Below are positions 26,686 to 35,792 of a stretch of 64,000 nucleotides of DNA, piece by piece. The stretch is from Comamonadaceae bacterium (GTDB taxonomy: Bacteria; Pseudomonadota; Gammaproteobacteria; Burkholderiales; Burkholderiaceae_C). The number at the start of each line of letters is the position of its first letter. The stretch's first letter is position 1. The position numbers and the translations under genes were made by a program. The stretch spans positions 1 through 64,000 of the forward strand of contig CANCCF010000004.1 in assembly GCA_947374485.1 (NCBI GenBank). Reading direction: 5' to 3'. The notes beneath the pieces were generated by a model that did no database searches, had not been told where the DNA came from, and saw only the letters and a program-made list of their open reading frames with translations.

Positions 26686-28257
26686 CTAAACGCCGTCGTC
26701 CTCTGCGCCCGAGCGCCCACTGCGCGCAATCGAGCGCAGCAACCACACGCCGCCCAGCACCGCGGCCACAAAACCTAAAAAACCAAACAGCGGCAGTCCG
26801 AACAGCGTGGGGCCGCCCTGCACGTTCATCACAATCGACGAGCCCACCACCAGCGCTGCAATCAGCAAGGCCATGGACAGGCGGCTGGCGGCGCGGTCGA
26901 TCTGGTCGCCCACGCGCTTGAGGTGCAGCAGGTCGATGGCCACGTGGAAGCGCCCACGCCGCGCGTTGTGCAAGAGGCGCGACACATCGTGGGGCAGTTG
27001 CTCGGCCACGGCCAGCGTGCGCCGCAGCGCAGCCCAGGTGCGCGCCATCAGGGCCTTCGGCGTATAGCCCGTCATCAGCACCTGGCGCAGCAGGGGTGCG
27101 GCCAGGGTGACGGCGTGAAAGCCCGGGTCCAGCCCGCGGCCCATGCTCTCGAGCGAGACAAAGGCCTTGATCAGCAGGGCCAGGTCCGGCGGCAGGCTCA
27201 GGGTGTGCTCGCGCAGAATGGCGGCCAGGTCGCCCAGCATCTGGCCCAGGTTCAGATCGGCCAGGCGGCTGCCGTGGTACTGGTCGACAAAGTCTTCGAG
27301 CTCGGTTTCCAGCTGCGACTGGTTCACGCTGTGGCCGTCACCCGCCCAGTCCAGCAGCACCTCGGCCACGCTGTGGGCCTGGCGCTCCACCAGCCCCAGC
27401 AAGAGTTGCAGCAGTTCGGCGCGGCGCCGCTCGGAGAGGCGCCCGACCATGCCAAAGTCGATGAAGGCGATGCGGTTGCCCGGCAGCTAAAACACATTGC
27501 CCGGATGCGGGTCGGCATGGAACAGGCCGTCGCGCACGATCATGTTGAGCACCGCGCGGGCACCCCGTTGCGCCAACAGCTTGCGGTCGAAACCCGCTTG
27601 TGGCGTGAGCCGTTCGAGCTGGTCGCCTGGCACGCCGTCCACATAGTCCTGCACGTTCAGGCGCGCACCGGTGTGCTCCCAGTGCACGGCGGGAATGCGG
27701 ATGAATGCCAGGCGCAGGAGGTTGCTGGCAATGCGTTCGGCATTGCGGCATTCGGCTGCCAGGTCGAGTTCACGGCGCAGGGACTTGGCCAGCTCGCGCA
27801 CCAGGCGCTGCGGGTGGTAGGGCTTGAGCCATTCCAGCTCGGACTCGGCCAATGCGGCCAGGCGCGCCAACAGCGCCAGATCGGCCTCAATCACCTCGCT
27901 GATGCCGGGGCGGCGGATTTTGACCACCACCTCGCGTCCGTCGTGCATGCGCGCCCGGTGCACCTGGGCAATCGAGGCGGCCGCCAGCGGCTCGGGGTCG
28001 AACCAGGCAAACACGTCTTCAGGCGCACCGCCCAGGTCCAGCTGCAACTGCGGCCGCAGGCGGTCGAGCGACACGGCAGGCTGCAGGCGCGCGAGATCGG
28101 CCGCATGGTCCCAGCGCAGCGCGTGGCCTGCACGCTCCAGGCGCTGCGCCAGCCCCAGACGTCGCACCACATCGCCAAAGCCGTGGCGCACCAGGATGGC
28201 GGCAATTTCATACAGCCGCCCGAGGTCACGCACGGCGAACAGGCGGTCGGTGAACAT
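26686..28257 (-). pseudogene. Decayed UbiB/ABC1 (AarF) kinase-like gene, amber stop plus internal deletion
   Basis: The two reading segments are in the same frame and are separated only by a TAG at 27487-27489, between HADPHPGNVF and LPGNRIAFIDFGMVG, where the family usually has a Tyr. The protein would otherwise be about 523 residues. ABC1-kinase motifs present are the Ala-rich loop AAASIAQVHRA, VVVKIRRPG, the catalytic FHADPHPGN and the DFG. The KxGQ segment that should follow the N-terminal helix (LGPTFVKLGQ-type, some 35-45 residues) is missing: the sequence passes directly from DHAADLARL to QPAVSLDRL. The C-terminal paired membrane helices are intact. Two independent lesions make a sequencing error a poor explanation. 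Confidence 0.85.
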
Positions 28258-28379
28258 GGGGAACTTTGTGAAGGCCAGTGGTGCAAACCACCATAGCCCG
28301 CGCCGTGTTCGGGCGCATGCGAATTCGCAAGCGGGCAGGGCTTACATTGCGTAAATCCAACCCTTCACAGGCGGCCCTC

Positions 28380-28799
28380 ATGAAAACACCCATCTCCGAG
28401 CTGTCCGTTCTTTTGTCCAGCATGGAGCCGGTGGTGAACCCCGGTGTCTATGTCTACACCTCGGTGGCGCATGGTGTTGACATTACCCAGATTCCCGCCA
28501 TCGCAATGATTCAGGAGCAGGAGGGCACCACGCTGGTTCTTCTGGAAGAGCACGCCACGCGGCTGGGCCTGCCGGTGCTGTTGCGCTGCGCCTGGATCAC
28601 GCTCAACGTGCATTCAGACCTGCAGGCCGTGGGCCTGACAGCCGCCTTTGCCCGGGCCCTGGGCGATGCGGCCATCAGCTGCAATGTGGTGGCCGGGGCT
28701 TACCACGATCACATTTTTGTGCCGGTGGAGCAGGCGGGTCGGGCCGAGGCGGCGCTGCGGCAATTGCAGGCCAAGCACGCCACGCCTGCAGCCGGCTGA
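28380..28799 (+). CDS. ACT-domain protein (DUF2241-like)
   Basis: A 139-residue cytoplasmic protein with ACT-like ligand-binding repeats. Motifs include GVYVYTSVAHG, EQEGTTLVLLEEHA and LNVHSDLQAVGLTAAFARALG, and near the end CNVVAGAYHDHIFVPVEQA, typical of this small family. It may sense amino acids. It is divergent from the decayed kinase gene. Confidence 0.82.
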   Translation: MKTPISELSVLLSSMEPVVNPGVYVYTSVAHGVDITQIPAIAMIQEQEGTTLVLLEEHATRLGLPVLLRCAWITLNVHSDLQAVGLTAAFARALGDAAISCNVVAGAYHDHIFVPVEQAGRAEAALRQLQAKHATPAAG

Positions 28800-28922
28800 A
28801 GTCTCGCGGCGGCCAAGCGCCGAGTGTCCCGGACGTGCGTCGCCCCAGGGCCGTCGACCCTGGCGCCTTGTGGATCGGGATTGGCCAGCGCACAATCCCG
28901 CCAGGGGAACAGGAGAACACCT

Positions 28923-29291
28923 ATGTCAGCTGTCACCGACTTGCTTGCCATTGGCGAGACCATGCAGGATTACTTCGAGGGCATGCACCGCGGCGACACG
29001 GCCCTGCTGCGCAAGGCCTTCCATCCAGACGCCTGTCTGTTTGGCTACTACGACAACGCCTATTCACGCATAACCCGCGAAGAGTGGATCGCCGAAGTCG
29101 AAGCCATGGCCAAACCTTCAGAGAGCGGCGAAGCGTTTGACATGCGCATCGTAGCCACCGACATCACCGGGCCTACGGCCGTGGTGAAGGTGGTGGTGCT
29201 GTACGTGGGCCAGCGCTACACCGACTATCTGACGCTGATGCAGTTTGGTGGTGCTTGGGCCATCATCAACAAGTCCTACCACCACGATTGA
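28923..29291 (+). CDS. NTF2-like (SnoaL/lumazine-binding type) protein
   Basis: A 122-residue cone-shaped alpha+beta protein. The opening helix TMQDYFEGMHRGDTALLRKAFHPDACLFG and the closing TLMQFGGAWAIINKSYHHD are hallmarks of the nuclear-transport-factor-2-like fold. AGGAG precedes the start. Function is unassigned. Such proteins may be small enzymes or ligand binders. Confidence 0.82.
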   Translation: MSAVTDLLAIGETMQDYFEGMHRGDTALLRKAFHPDACLFGYYDNAYSRITREEWIAEVEAMAKPSESGEAFDMRIVATDITGPTAVVKVVVLYVGQRYTDYLTLMQFGGAWAIINKSYHHD

Positions 29292-29308
29292 CAGCAACAG
29301 CGCCGGCT

Positions 29309-29542
29309 TCAGGGCCTGGCGGACAGGGCCGCCTTGGCATGCCGCTGGTTGTTGCAGCGGCCGTGGCTGATGGCCAGGTTCTCCAGGTGGCTGCTGCCGC
29401 CTTCACTTAGCGGCTGTATGTGTTCCAGCGTGGCCTCTGCTGGCAGCACGTGTTCGCCGCACATCCAGCAAGGCACCACGCCGTGCAGCTGGCGCGCCAC
29501 GGTTTTGTAGATCTTGTCGCGGGTCAGGCCGAGGCGGCTCAT
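29309..29542 (-). CDS. Small HNH nuclease-like protein
   Basis: A 77-residue protein consisting almost only of an HNH module: zinc cysteines C25/C28 (CWMCG) and H60/C63, the catalytic-type pair E40-H41 in TLEHIQPLSEGG and an Asn-rich CNNQRH (63-68). The length is minimal for the family. It starts 10 bp after the preceding gene on the same strand, so the two are co-transcribed. A host role in DNA cleavage or repair is uncertain. Confidence 0.83.
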   Translation of the reverse strand: MSRLGLTRDKIYKTVARQLHGVVPCWMCGEHVLPAEATLEHIQPLSEGGSSHLENLAISHGRCNNQRHAKAALSARP

Positions 29543-29552
29543 GCGGGCGGCC

Positions 29553-30035
29553 TCAGGGGCTGGCGGGTGGCCGTGCAAAGCCGGATGCGGCCCAGGCCTC
29601 GGCGCTGCGGGCCGTGAGCTTGAAGGCGGGCGACACCGCCGCGCGCCCCAGCTCTTCTTCGAATTCGTCAGTGGCCAGCAGGCTGGCGGTGGCGCCGTCT
29701 TCATCCGGGACGATGGCCATGGCCACCCGCACGCTGCGCCCCGCCAGCGTGATGTTCACGCTGCGGTTGAGCTGGGCATACAGCTGCTGCTCGTGCCTGC
29801 GGATCACTTCGGAGGCGGTCTTGACCAGGGTGTTGAAGGCGGCAACGTCCAGCGGCTTGGGGTTCTTTTTGTCGCGCCCCATGGTCCAGGGCCCAACGAG
29901 TGCGGGCTCGGACTCGCCGTGCAGCAGCATGGCCACGGCCCAGCCGTCATCGTCTTCGTTTTTGATGACGCGCGCGGTCCAGCGCGCATCGCTCCACAGG
30001 CGGTCCTGGTGGATGGGTTCAGGGGCGTCGGTCAT
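29553..30035 (-). CDS. Conserved hypothetical protein
   Basis: A 160-residue soluble acidic protein without a recognised domain. It begins MTDAPEPIHQDRLWSDARW, and has ARVIKNEDDDGWAVAMLLHGESEPALVG, a positively charged middle (TMGRDKKNPKPLD) and an amphipathic helix. It is followed 10 bp later by the HNH gene and is itself preceded by the cytochrome b561 gene on the same strand, which ends 4 bp upstream. Confidence 0.68.
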   Translation of the reverse strand: MTDAPEPIHQDRLWSDARWTARVIKNEDDDGWAVAMLLHGESEPALVGPWTMGRDKKNPKPLDVAAFNTLVKTASEVIRRHEQQLYAQLNRSVNITLAGRSVRVAMAIVPDEDGATASLLATDEFEEELGRAAVSPAFKLTARSAEAWAASGFARPPASP

Positions 30036-30039
30036 GGCG

Positions 30040-30612
30040 CTATTGTCGCGCCCAGCGTTTGGGCAGCATGGAGGCCAGCACGCCGTCTTTCAGGAACACA
30101 TGGTGGTAGAGCGCGGCCACCGCGTGCAGACCGGCCAGCCAGACCAGCGCGTCGCCCAGGAAGCCATGCACGTCGCCCCAGTTGGCCAGATGGGCGATGG
30201 GGGATTGGGCAATCAGGGGCATCTGGTCCACGCGCAGGCCACCGAGCAAGGTGAGCGGATGGCCTTCACTGCCCAGCGCCAGCAGGGCCGTCAACGGCAG
30301 GGCCAGCAGCAGGGTCCACAGGGTCAGGTGCGTCAGGCGGGCCAGCCGGTCCATCCAGACACCGGCCTCAAAGCGGGGAGCCGCCGGGCGCACCGCCACC
30401 CAGAGCAGGCGCAGCACGGTGAGCGCCAATACCAGCAGGCCCAGGCTTTCGTGCCAGACGATGTCGCTGCGGCTGGCCGGGTCCACGCCGCTGCGCATGA
30501 GGCGGCCAAAGCCGCCGGGGCCGAGAATGAAGGCAATGCCCACAGCGATGGCGGTAAGCCAGTGGAAGGCGCGGCTGAGGGCGTCGTAACGGGTAGAAGA
30601 GGATGCGTACAT
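30040..30612 (-). CDS. cybB: Cytochrome b561 family protein
   Basis: A 190-residue inner-membrane di-heme electron carrier. Four hydrophobic helices carry histidines in HWLTAIAVGIAF, WHESLGLLVLALTVLR, WGDVHGFLGDALVW and LAGLHAVAALYHHVF, as in bacterial CybB. It ends KRWARQ. The ATG at 30612 was chosen because earlier in-frame sequence has no membrane pattern. It could oxidise quinol or detoxify superoxide, as proposed for CybB. Confidence 0.9.
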   Translation of the reverse strand: MYASSSTRYDALSRAFHWLTAIAVGIAFILGPGGFGRLMRSGVDPASRSDIVWHESLGLLVLALTVLRLLWVAVRPAAPRFEAGVWMDRLARLTHLTLWTLLLALPLTALLALGSEGHPLTLLGGLRVDQMPLIAQSPIAHLANWGDVHGFLGDALVWLAGLHAVAALYHHVFLKDGVLASMLPKRWARQ

Positions 30613-30717
30613 ACACTGGCCTTGTTTTTGTGGGAACAGGGTGCCAGTATGCGCAAGCTTTGTTAATCCCGGATTAAGCTGCACACCGACCCGACCATCT
30701 TGTCCGCCTTGACCACC

Positions 30718-31539
30718 ATGAGCACCATGAGCACCCAAGCCGCGCCATCCGCTGCCCGCGCCACCTTCACCTTGCGCTGTGGCACGGCACCGCTGCTGAT
30801 TTCCATCCCGCATCTGGGCACCGCGCTGCCGCCGGACGTGGCCAGCCGCATGCAGCCAACGGCCGCCCTCACCCAGGACACCGACTGGCACCTGGACCGG
30901 CTCTATGCCTTTGCCCACGCCCTGGGCGCCTCGGTGCTGCAGGCCCACGTGTCGCGCTATGTGATTGACCTGAACCGCCCGCCCGGTGGCGAGAGCCTGT
31001 ACCCCGGCCAGAGCACCACCGGCCTGTGCCCCACCGAAACCTTTCACGGTGAGCCGCTGTACCTGCCGGGTGCCGGGCCGGACGCCGCCGAGCAGGCGCA
31101 GCGCCTGGCGCATTACTGGGCGCCCTACCACCAGGCGCTGGCGCAGGAACTGGCGCGTTTGAAAGCCACCCACGGCGCCGTGCTGCTGTGGGACGCTCAC
31201 TCGATTGCCGGTGTGTTGCCGCGCCTCTTCGAGGGCCAGTTGCCCGACCTGAACCTGGGCACGAACAGTGGCCAGAGTTGCAGCGCAGCGCTCATCGACA
31301 GCGTGGCCGCCGTGGCCGCAGCCGCGCCCTTCAGCCACGTGGTCAATGGCCGCTTCAAGGGTGGTTACATCACGCGCCACTATGGCCAGCCGCAGCACAA
31401 CGTGCACGCCATCCAGCTGGAGATGCGCCAGGCCCTCTACATGGACGAGGCCGCACCCTTTGGCTGGCGCGAAGACCGCGCCGCCCGCGTGCAGCCTGTG
31501 GTGCGGGCCATGCTGGAGGCGGCGCTGGCGCAGCTGTAG
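30718..31539 (+). CDS. hutG: N-formylglutamate deformylase
   Basis: A 273-residue amidohydrolase that splits N-formylglutamate to formate and glutamate in histidine breakdown. Family signatures include SIPHLGTALP, a TDWHLDRLY segment, VSRYVIDLNRPPGG, GLCPTETFHGEP, LLWDAHSI and the Arg/His-rich FKGGYITRHYGQP. The ATG at 30718 lies 18 bases after a TTG also in frame. No strong ribosome-binding site is seen. No other hut genes lie in this window, so the gene is separated from the pathway or acts on another formyl amide. Confidence 0.88.
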   Translation: MSTMSTQAAPSAARATFTLRCGTAPLLISIPHLGTALPPDVASRMQPTAALTQDTDWHLDRLYAFAHALGASVLQAHVSRYVIDLNRPPGGESLYPGQSTTGLCPTETFHGEPLYLPGAGPDAAEQAQRLAHYWAPYHQALAQELARLKATHGAVLLWDAHSIAGVLPRLFEGQLPDLNLGTNSGQSCSAALIDSVAAVAAAAPFSHVVNGRFKGGYITRHYGQPQHNVHAIQLEMRQALYMDEAAPFGWREDRAARVQPVVRAMLEAALAQL

Positions 31540-31542
31540 TGC

Positions 31543-32385
31543 TTACTTCGCGCTGGCCCAGGCCGCACGGTAATCATGCGCGTACTGCTCCAGCGTGCGC
31601 GGTGCACGGCCCAGAATGCTTTGCACGGCGTCGGTGGTGCGCTCGGCATAACCGGCCTTGAAGTAGCCCAGGATCAGCAGCAGGAAGGCGGCGTAGTCCG
31701 CAGGCAAGCCGGCTTGCAGCAGGCCGCCGCGCAGCACTTCGGGCGCGATGTCCTGGAAGGCGATGGCCTTGCCCGTTGCTTTGGAGAGGACTGCGGCCAC
31801 AGCGTCGTGGTCCAGCGCCACGCTGCCGGTGAGATCGAACTCCTGGTTATTGAGCGCATCGCTGCTGAGCAGTTGTGCGGCCACGGCGGCGATGTCGCGC
31901 GCGTCAATGAAGCTGCCCTTGGCCGTGCCCACCGGCAGGAAGATTTTTCCGTGCTCCAGAATGCCCTGGATCCAGAAGGTGTTGAAGTTCTGCATGAACC
32001 AGTTGGGGCGGAGGATGTTCCAGGTGAGGCCCGAGCGGAGCAAATGCACTTCCGCGCGGCGCAAAGGTGCGGCCTCATCGGCGTTGGCACCCATGGCCGT
32101 CATCAGCACCAGTTTTTTCACGCCCTGCGCGCGGGCTGCGTCGATGGCGGGAATCAGCAAGTCGTCCTGCTTGGCAAAGCCCGGAGGGGTGAGCAAAAAC
32201 ACCTGCTCCACGCCCTTGAAAGCCTGGGCCAGACCGGCGCCGCTGGCCAGGTTCACCTGCACATCATTGGCAGACGTTGCGGGTCGGCTGGTGGCCTTGA
32301 ACACGTCGTGCCCGCGCCCGGTGAGCAGTCGCACGAGTTCGCTACCGACGGTGCCGTTGGCACCAATGACTAAAGTTTTGGCCAT
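31543..32385 (-). CDS. NmrA-like NAD(P)-binding protein / quinone reductase-type
   Basis: A 280-residue atypical short-chain dehydrogenase. The nucleotide site GANGTVGSELV starts near residue 8. Features such as LTPPGFAKQDDLL, KLVLMTAMGANADEA, LRPNWFMQNFNTFW and DARDIAAVAAQLL place it with the NmrA/QorB-like group. AAGGAA precedes the start. It diverges from an AraC-family gene, which is its likely regulator. Confidence 0.87.
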   Translation of the reverse strand: MAKTLVIGANGTVGSELVRLLTGRGHDVFKATSRPATSANDVQVNLASGAGLAQAFKGVEQVFLLTPPGFAKQDDLLIPAIDAARAQGVKKLVLMTAMGANADEAAPLRRAEVHLLRSGLTWNILRPNWFMQNFNTFWIQGILEHGKIFLPVGTAKGSFIDARDIAAVAAQLLSSDALNNQEFDLTGSVALDHDAVAAVLSKATGKAIAFQDIAPEVLRGGLLQAGLPADYAAFLLLILGYFKAGYAERTTDAVQSILGRAPRTLEQYAHDYRAAWASAK

Positions 32386-32507
32386 GGGAGAGTTCCTTCT
32401 GTGGTGGTTGATGGACGGATGATCCGCCCTAAAATCCGTACTTGAAATGGACATTCGTCCGCTTTTCATGTCCAATCGTACGAAACTACCCCGCCTGTCT
32501 CTTTTCC
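32386..32507. promoter_or_regulatory. Divergent control region between nmrA-like and araC-like genes
   Basis: 122 bp between two divergent starts. It contains the near-palindrome CGGATGATCCG and the short inverted repeat GGACATTCGTCC. These are candidate operators for the AraC-type protein. No -10/-35 pair could be assigned with confidence. Confidence 0.35.
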
Positions 32508-33473
32508 ATGGACCTCCTGAGCGACCTCTTCCACCAAGCCGGGCTGCGCCGCCGCCTGCTCGACCTGCGCCATATCAGCCCGCACGCCGCCCTGCAGTTT
32601 CCTTGCGAGCGTAGCGTGGGCCTGCACGTGGTCATCAAGGGCACGGTGTACCTGCATGCACCCGGCCTGCCCGAGCCCTTGGCATTGCAGGCCGGTGACA
32701 TGGCGCTGATGGCGCGCGGCTGCCTGCACAGCCTGGGCAGCGGTGCTGTGTTGCAAAACGTCCAGTCCGTGGCGCTGGCCGAGACCTGGCCTGGCCCGCA
32801 AGACGCAGCTGTTGGCACAGTGGACAGCGCCAGCGCAGGCGAGCCCGCCAACACCGTGATCAGCGGCGCCTACCAGTTCTGGCACACCCCCATCCACCCC
32901 TTCTTTGCGGAAATGCCGGACTGGTTTGTGCTGCGCAGCCAGGACGCGGGCAGCAGCCCGGGCCTGCAGCACAGCCTGGCGCTGCTGGAGCAGGAGCTGA
33001 GCCTGCGCGCCCTGGGCAGCGAGTCCCTGGTCTACGGCTTGCTGGATGTGATCTTCATGTTGCTGATGCGCGCCATCGTGCAGCGCCAGGGACAGGCACG
33101 GCCCTGCTGGAGCCAGGCCATGCTGGACCCGCAGGTGCAAAAGGCGGTGCAGGCCCTGCACGCCGACTGTGCCCGGCAGTGGACGCTGGAGGCACTGGCC
33201 AGCCATGCGGGCCTTTCGCGCACCAGCCTGGCCGAGCGCTTTCGCAAGACCATGGGCAATACGCCGTTGAACTACCTGCGCAGCGTGCGCATGCAAAAGG
33301 CCATGGCGGTGCTGGGCAGCTCCGAGCGCTCGCTGGAGCAGATCGCGCAGGAGGTGGGCTACCAGGATGCGTTCAGCTTCTCCAAGGTCTTCAAGCGCAC
33401 CGTGGGCGTGGCGCCGCGCGCCTTTCGCCGACAGGACGCAGAGGAGCGCACGCTGGCCTGGCGCATTGCCTGA
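32508..33473 (+). CDS. AraC-family transcriptional regulator (cupin_6 N-terminus)
   Basis: A 321-residue regulator. The N-terminal ligand-sensing cupin (about 1-170, with SVGLHVVIKGTVYLHAPG and LQAGDMALMARGCLHSLG) is followed by a C-terminal double helix-turn-helix (about 215-315, LEALASHAGLSRTSLAERFR and IAQEVGYQDAFSFSKVFKR). It lies divergent to the NmrA-like oxidoreductase and 60 bp upstream of eutB on the same strand. It more likely controls the divergent gene, as is usual for this subfamily. A role in eutBC control cannot be excluded. Confidence 0.9.
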   Translation: MDLLSDLFHQAGLRRRLLDLRHISPHAALQFPCERSVGLHVVIKGTVYLHAPGLPEPLALQAGDMALMARGCLHSLGSGAVLQNVQSVALAETWPGPQDAAVGTVDSASAGEPANTVISGAYQFWHTPIHPFFAEMPDWFVLRSQDAGSSPGLQHSLALLEQELSLRALGSESLVYGLLDVIFMLLMRAIVQRQGQARPCWSQAMLDPQVQKAVQALHADCARQWTLEALASHAGLSRTSLAERFRKTMGNTPLNYLRSVRMQKAMAVLGSSERSLEQIAQEVGYQDAFSFSKVFKRTVGVAPRAFRRQDAEERTLAWRIA

Positions 33474-33532
33474 TGGGCGGGTGGCTGGCCTGCCTCTTGC
33501 TTGCCCGCCCTGCACACCTTCTGAAAGAACGC

Positions 33533-34945
33533 ATGCGTTACCACACCACCCTGGGCGGCCAGGGTTTTCACTTTGCGGACCTGCGCCAGGTCATGGCCCA
33601 TGCCAGCCCGGCGCGCTCGGGCGACTACCTGGCGGGCCTGGGCGCCGAGACAGCGCAGCAGCGCATGGCCGCACGCATGGTGCTGGCTGACTTGCCACTC
33701 AAAGTGTTCCTGAACGAAGCACTGATCCCCTATGAAAGCGACAACGTCACGCGGCTGATCCTGGACCGGCACAACGCCGCCGCCTTCGCGCCGGTGGCGC
33801 ATTTGACCGTGGGTGACTTACGCAACTGGCTCCTGAGCCGCGCCGCGAGCCCCGCCGTGCTGGCCGCATTGGCCCCGGGCCTGACGCCTGAAATGGTAGC
33901 GGCTGTGAGCAAGCTGATGCGCAACCAGGACCTGATTCTGGTGGCGCGCAAATGCCAGGTGCTCACGCGCTTTCGCAACACCATCGGCCTGAGCGGCCAC
34001 CTGGCCGTGCGCCTGCAGCCCAACCACCCGACCGACGACCTGCGCGGCGTGGCCGCCTCGGTGCTGGACGGCCTGATGCTGGGCGCGGGCGATGCGGTGA
34101 TCGGCATCAACCCGGTGTCGGACAGCCAGCCCACGCTGGCGCGCCTGTGCCAGCTGTTTGACGAGCTGATCGGGCGGTTTGAGATTCCCACGCAGGGCTG
34201 CGTGCTGACCCACGTCACCAACACCTTGCAACTGATGGAGGCCGGTGTGCCGGTGGACCTGGTGTTCCAGTCCATAGGCGGCACGGAGATCACCAACCGT
34301 TCGTTTGGCGTCACACCCGAGCTGCTGGCCGAGGCCAACGCGGCGGCGCGTGCGCAGCAACGCGGCACGGTGGGCCATACCGTGATGTATTTCGAGACCG
34401 GCCAGGGCAGTGCGCTCTCGGCCAATGGCAACGGTGGCGTGGACCAGCAGACCTGCGAAGCGCGGGCCTACGGCCTGGCGCGTGTCTACGAGCCGCTTTT
34501 GGTGAATACGGTGGTCGGCTTCATTGGCCCGGAGTATCTGTATGACGGCAAGCAGATCATCCGCGCCGGGCTGGAAGACCACTTCTGCGGCAAGCTGCTG
34601 GGCCTGCCCATGGGCTGCGACATCTGCTACACCAACCACGCCGAGGCAGACCAGGATGACATGGACACCTTGAGCGTGCTGCTGGCCAATGCCGGCCTGA
34701 ATTTCTTGATCGGCGTGCCGGGCGCGGACGACATCATGCTCAACTACCAGAGCACCTCGTTCCATGACGCACTGGTGCTGCGCGAGATTACCGGCCTCAA
34801 ACGCGCGCCCGAATTCGAGGCCTGGCTGCAGCGCCAACGCATCACCGACCTGGGCGCGCAGCTGCGGGATGCCGGTGGCGGGCAGCAGTTGCTGAGCGGT
34901 TTGCAATCGCTGACCGAAGAACAGCCAGAGGAAGAGTCCGTATGA
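33533..34945 (+). CDS. eutB: Ethanolamine ammonia-lyase large subunit
   Basis: A 470-residue catalytic chain of the adenosylcobalamin-dependent lyase that turns ethanolamine into acetaldehyde and ammonia. Family sequence is seen throughout: GDAVIGINPVSDS, VLTHVTNTLQLMEAGVPVDL, FQSIGGTEITNRSFGV, GHTVMYFETGQGSALSANG, and FIGPEYLYDGKQIIRAGLED. The length is normal. Only eutBC are present, with no microcompartment or eutA reactivase gene nearby. Its ATG at 33533 follows AraC by 60 bp. Confidence 0.96.
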   Translation: MRYHTTLGGQGFHFADLRQVMAHASPARSGDYLAGLGAETAQQRMAARMVLADLPLKVFLNEALIPYESDNVTRLILDRHNAAAFAPVAHLTVGDLRNWLLSRAASPAVLAALAPGLTPEMVAAVSKLMRNQDLILVARKCQVLTRFRNTIGLSGHLAVRLQPNHPTDDLRGVAASVLDGLMLGAGDAVIGINPVSDSQPTLARLCQLFDELIGRFEIPTQGCVLTHVTNTLQLMEAGVPVDLVFQSIGGTEITNRSFGVTPELLAEANAAARAQQRGTVGHTVMYFETGQGSALSANGNGGVDQQTCEARAYGLARVYEPLLVNTVVGFIGPEYLYDGKQIIRAGLEDHFCGKLLGLPMGCDICYTNHAEADQDDMDTLSVLLANAGLNFLIGVPGADDIMLNYQSTSFHDALVLREITGLKRAPEFEAWLQRQRITDLGAQLRDAGGGQQLLSGLQSLTEEQPEEESV

Positions 34946-35778
34946 GCACACTGCCTTCCGACTTGCTTGCGTTGGGGACAGACACACCTCTGGTCACCGC
35001 CATGCCCTGGCGCCAATGGCGCAGCACCACCCCGGCACGCATTGCGCTGGGGCGCGCCGGGGTCTCCATCCCCACAGACGAGGCGCTGCGCTTCGGCCTG
35101 GCCCACGCGATGGCGCGCGACGCCATCCACACGCCGCTGGACGTGGCCAGTCTGCGCGCCCAGATGCATGCGGCAGGCCACGCCGTGGTGACCGCGCACA
35201 GCCGCGCAACCGACCGCACCCTGTACCTGCGCCGGCCCGACCTGGGGCGCCAACTGGAGGCGGCAGATCTGGACACCCTGCACGCGTTGGCAGCCACGTC
35301 TGACAAGGCCCCCGACATCGCCATCGTGATCGGCGACGGTCTTTCATCGCTGGCCGTGCAGCGCCATGCTGCGCCCTTGCTGGCGGCCTTGATACCGAAA
35401 CTGGCTCCCGGAACCCAACTGGCCCCGGTGGTGATGGTGCAGCAGGCCCGCGTGGCCGTGGCCGATGATGTGGGCGAGGCGTTGAATGCGCGCCTCAGCA
35501 TCATCCTGATCGGTGAGCGCCCGGGCCTGAGCTCGCCCGACAGTCTGGGCATCTACCTCACCCACACCCCACGCCGCGGGCGGCACGACGCCGAGCGCAA
35601 CTGCATCTCCAATGTGCGGCCCGAGGGCCTGTCGTATGCCCTCGCCGCACACAAGCTGGCGTGGCTGATTGAAAAGGCGTTGCTGTTGGGTCAGTGCGGC
35701 ATTGCGCTCAAGGACGAGAGTGAAGGGCTTGCGATGCTGCCGGGCAAGGGTGCGCCAGACACAGGCGCGCCTGCTTAA
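34942..35778 (+). CDS. eutC: Ethanolamine ammonia-lyase small subunit
   Basis: A 278-residue partner of EutB that helps bind cobalamin. Motifs include TPARIALGRAGVSIPTDEALRFGLAHAMARDA, DKAPDIAIVIGDGLSSLAVQRHA, VGEALNARLSIILIGERPGLSSPDSLGIYLTH and ERNCISNVRPEGLSYALAAHK, all strongly conserved in EutC, given here as separate blocks. The ATG overlaps the eutB stop codon, so the subunits are made in step. Confidence 0.96.
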   Translation: MSTLPSDLLALGTDTPLVTAMPWRQWRSTTPARIALGRAGVSIPTDEALRFGLAHAMARDAIHTPLDVASLRAQMHAAGHAVVTAHSRATDRTLYLRRPDLGRQLEAADLDTLHALAATSDKAPDIAIVIGDGLSSLAVQRHAAPLLAALIPKLAPGTQLAPVVMVQQARVAVADDVGEALNARLSIILIGERPGLSSPDSLGIYLTHTPRRGRHDAERNCISNVRPEGLSYALAAHKLAWLIEKALLLGQCGIALKDESEGLAMLPGKGAPDTGAPA

Positions 35779-35792
35779 AGGCGCGCTTATTT
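35765..35792. terminator. Bidirectional hairpin terminator after eutC
   Basis: GCGCGCC (35765-35771) and GGCGCGC (35780-35786) form a 7 bp stem with an 8 base loop, followed by TTATTT. It covers the eutC stop codon and ends just before the stop of the convergent DUF2934 gene, so it can serve both. Confidence 0.65.
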
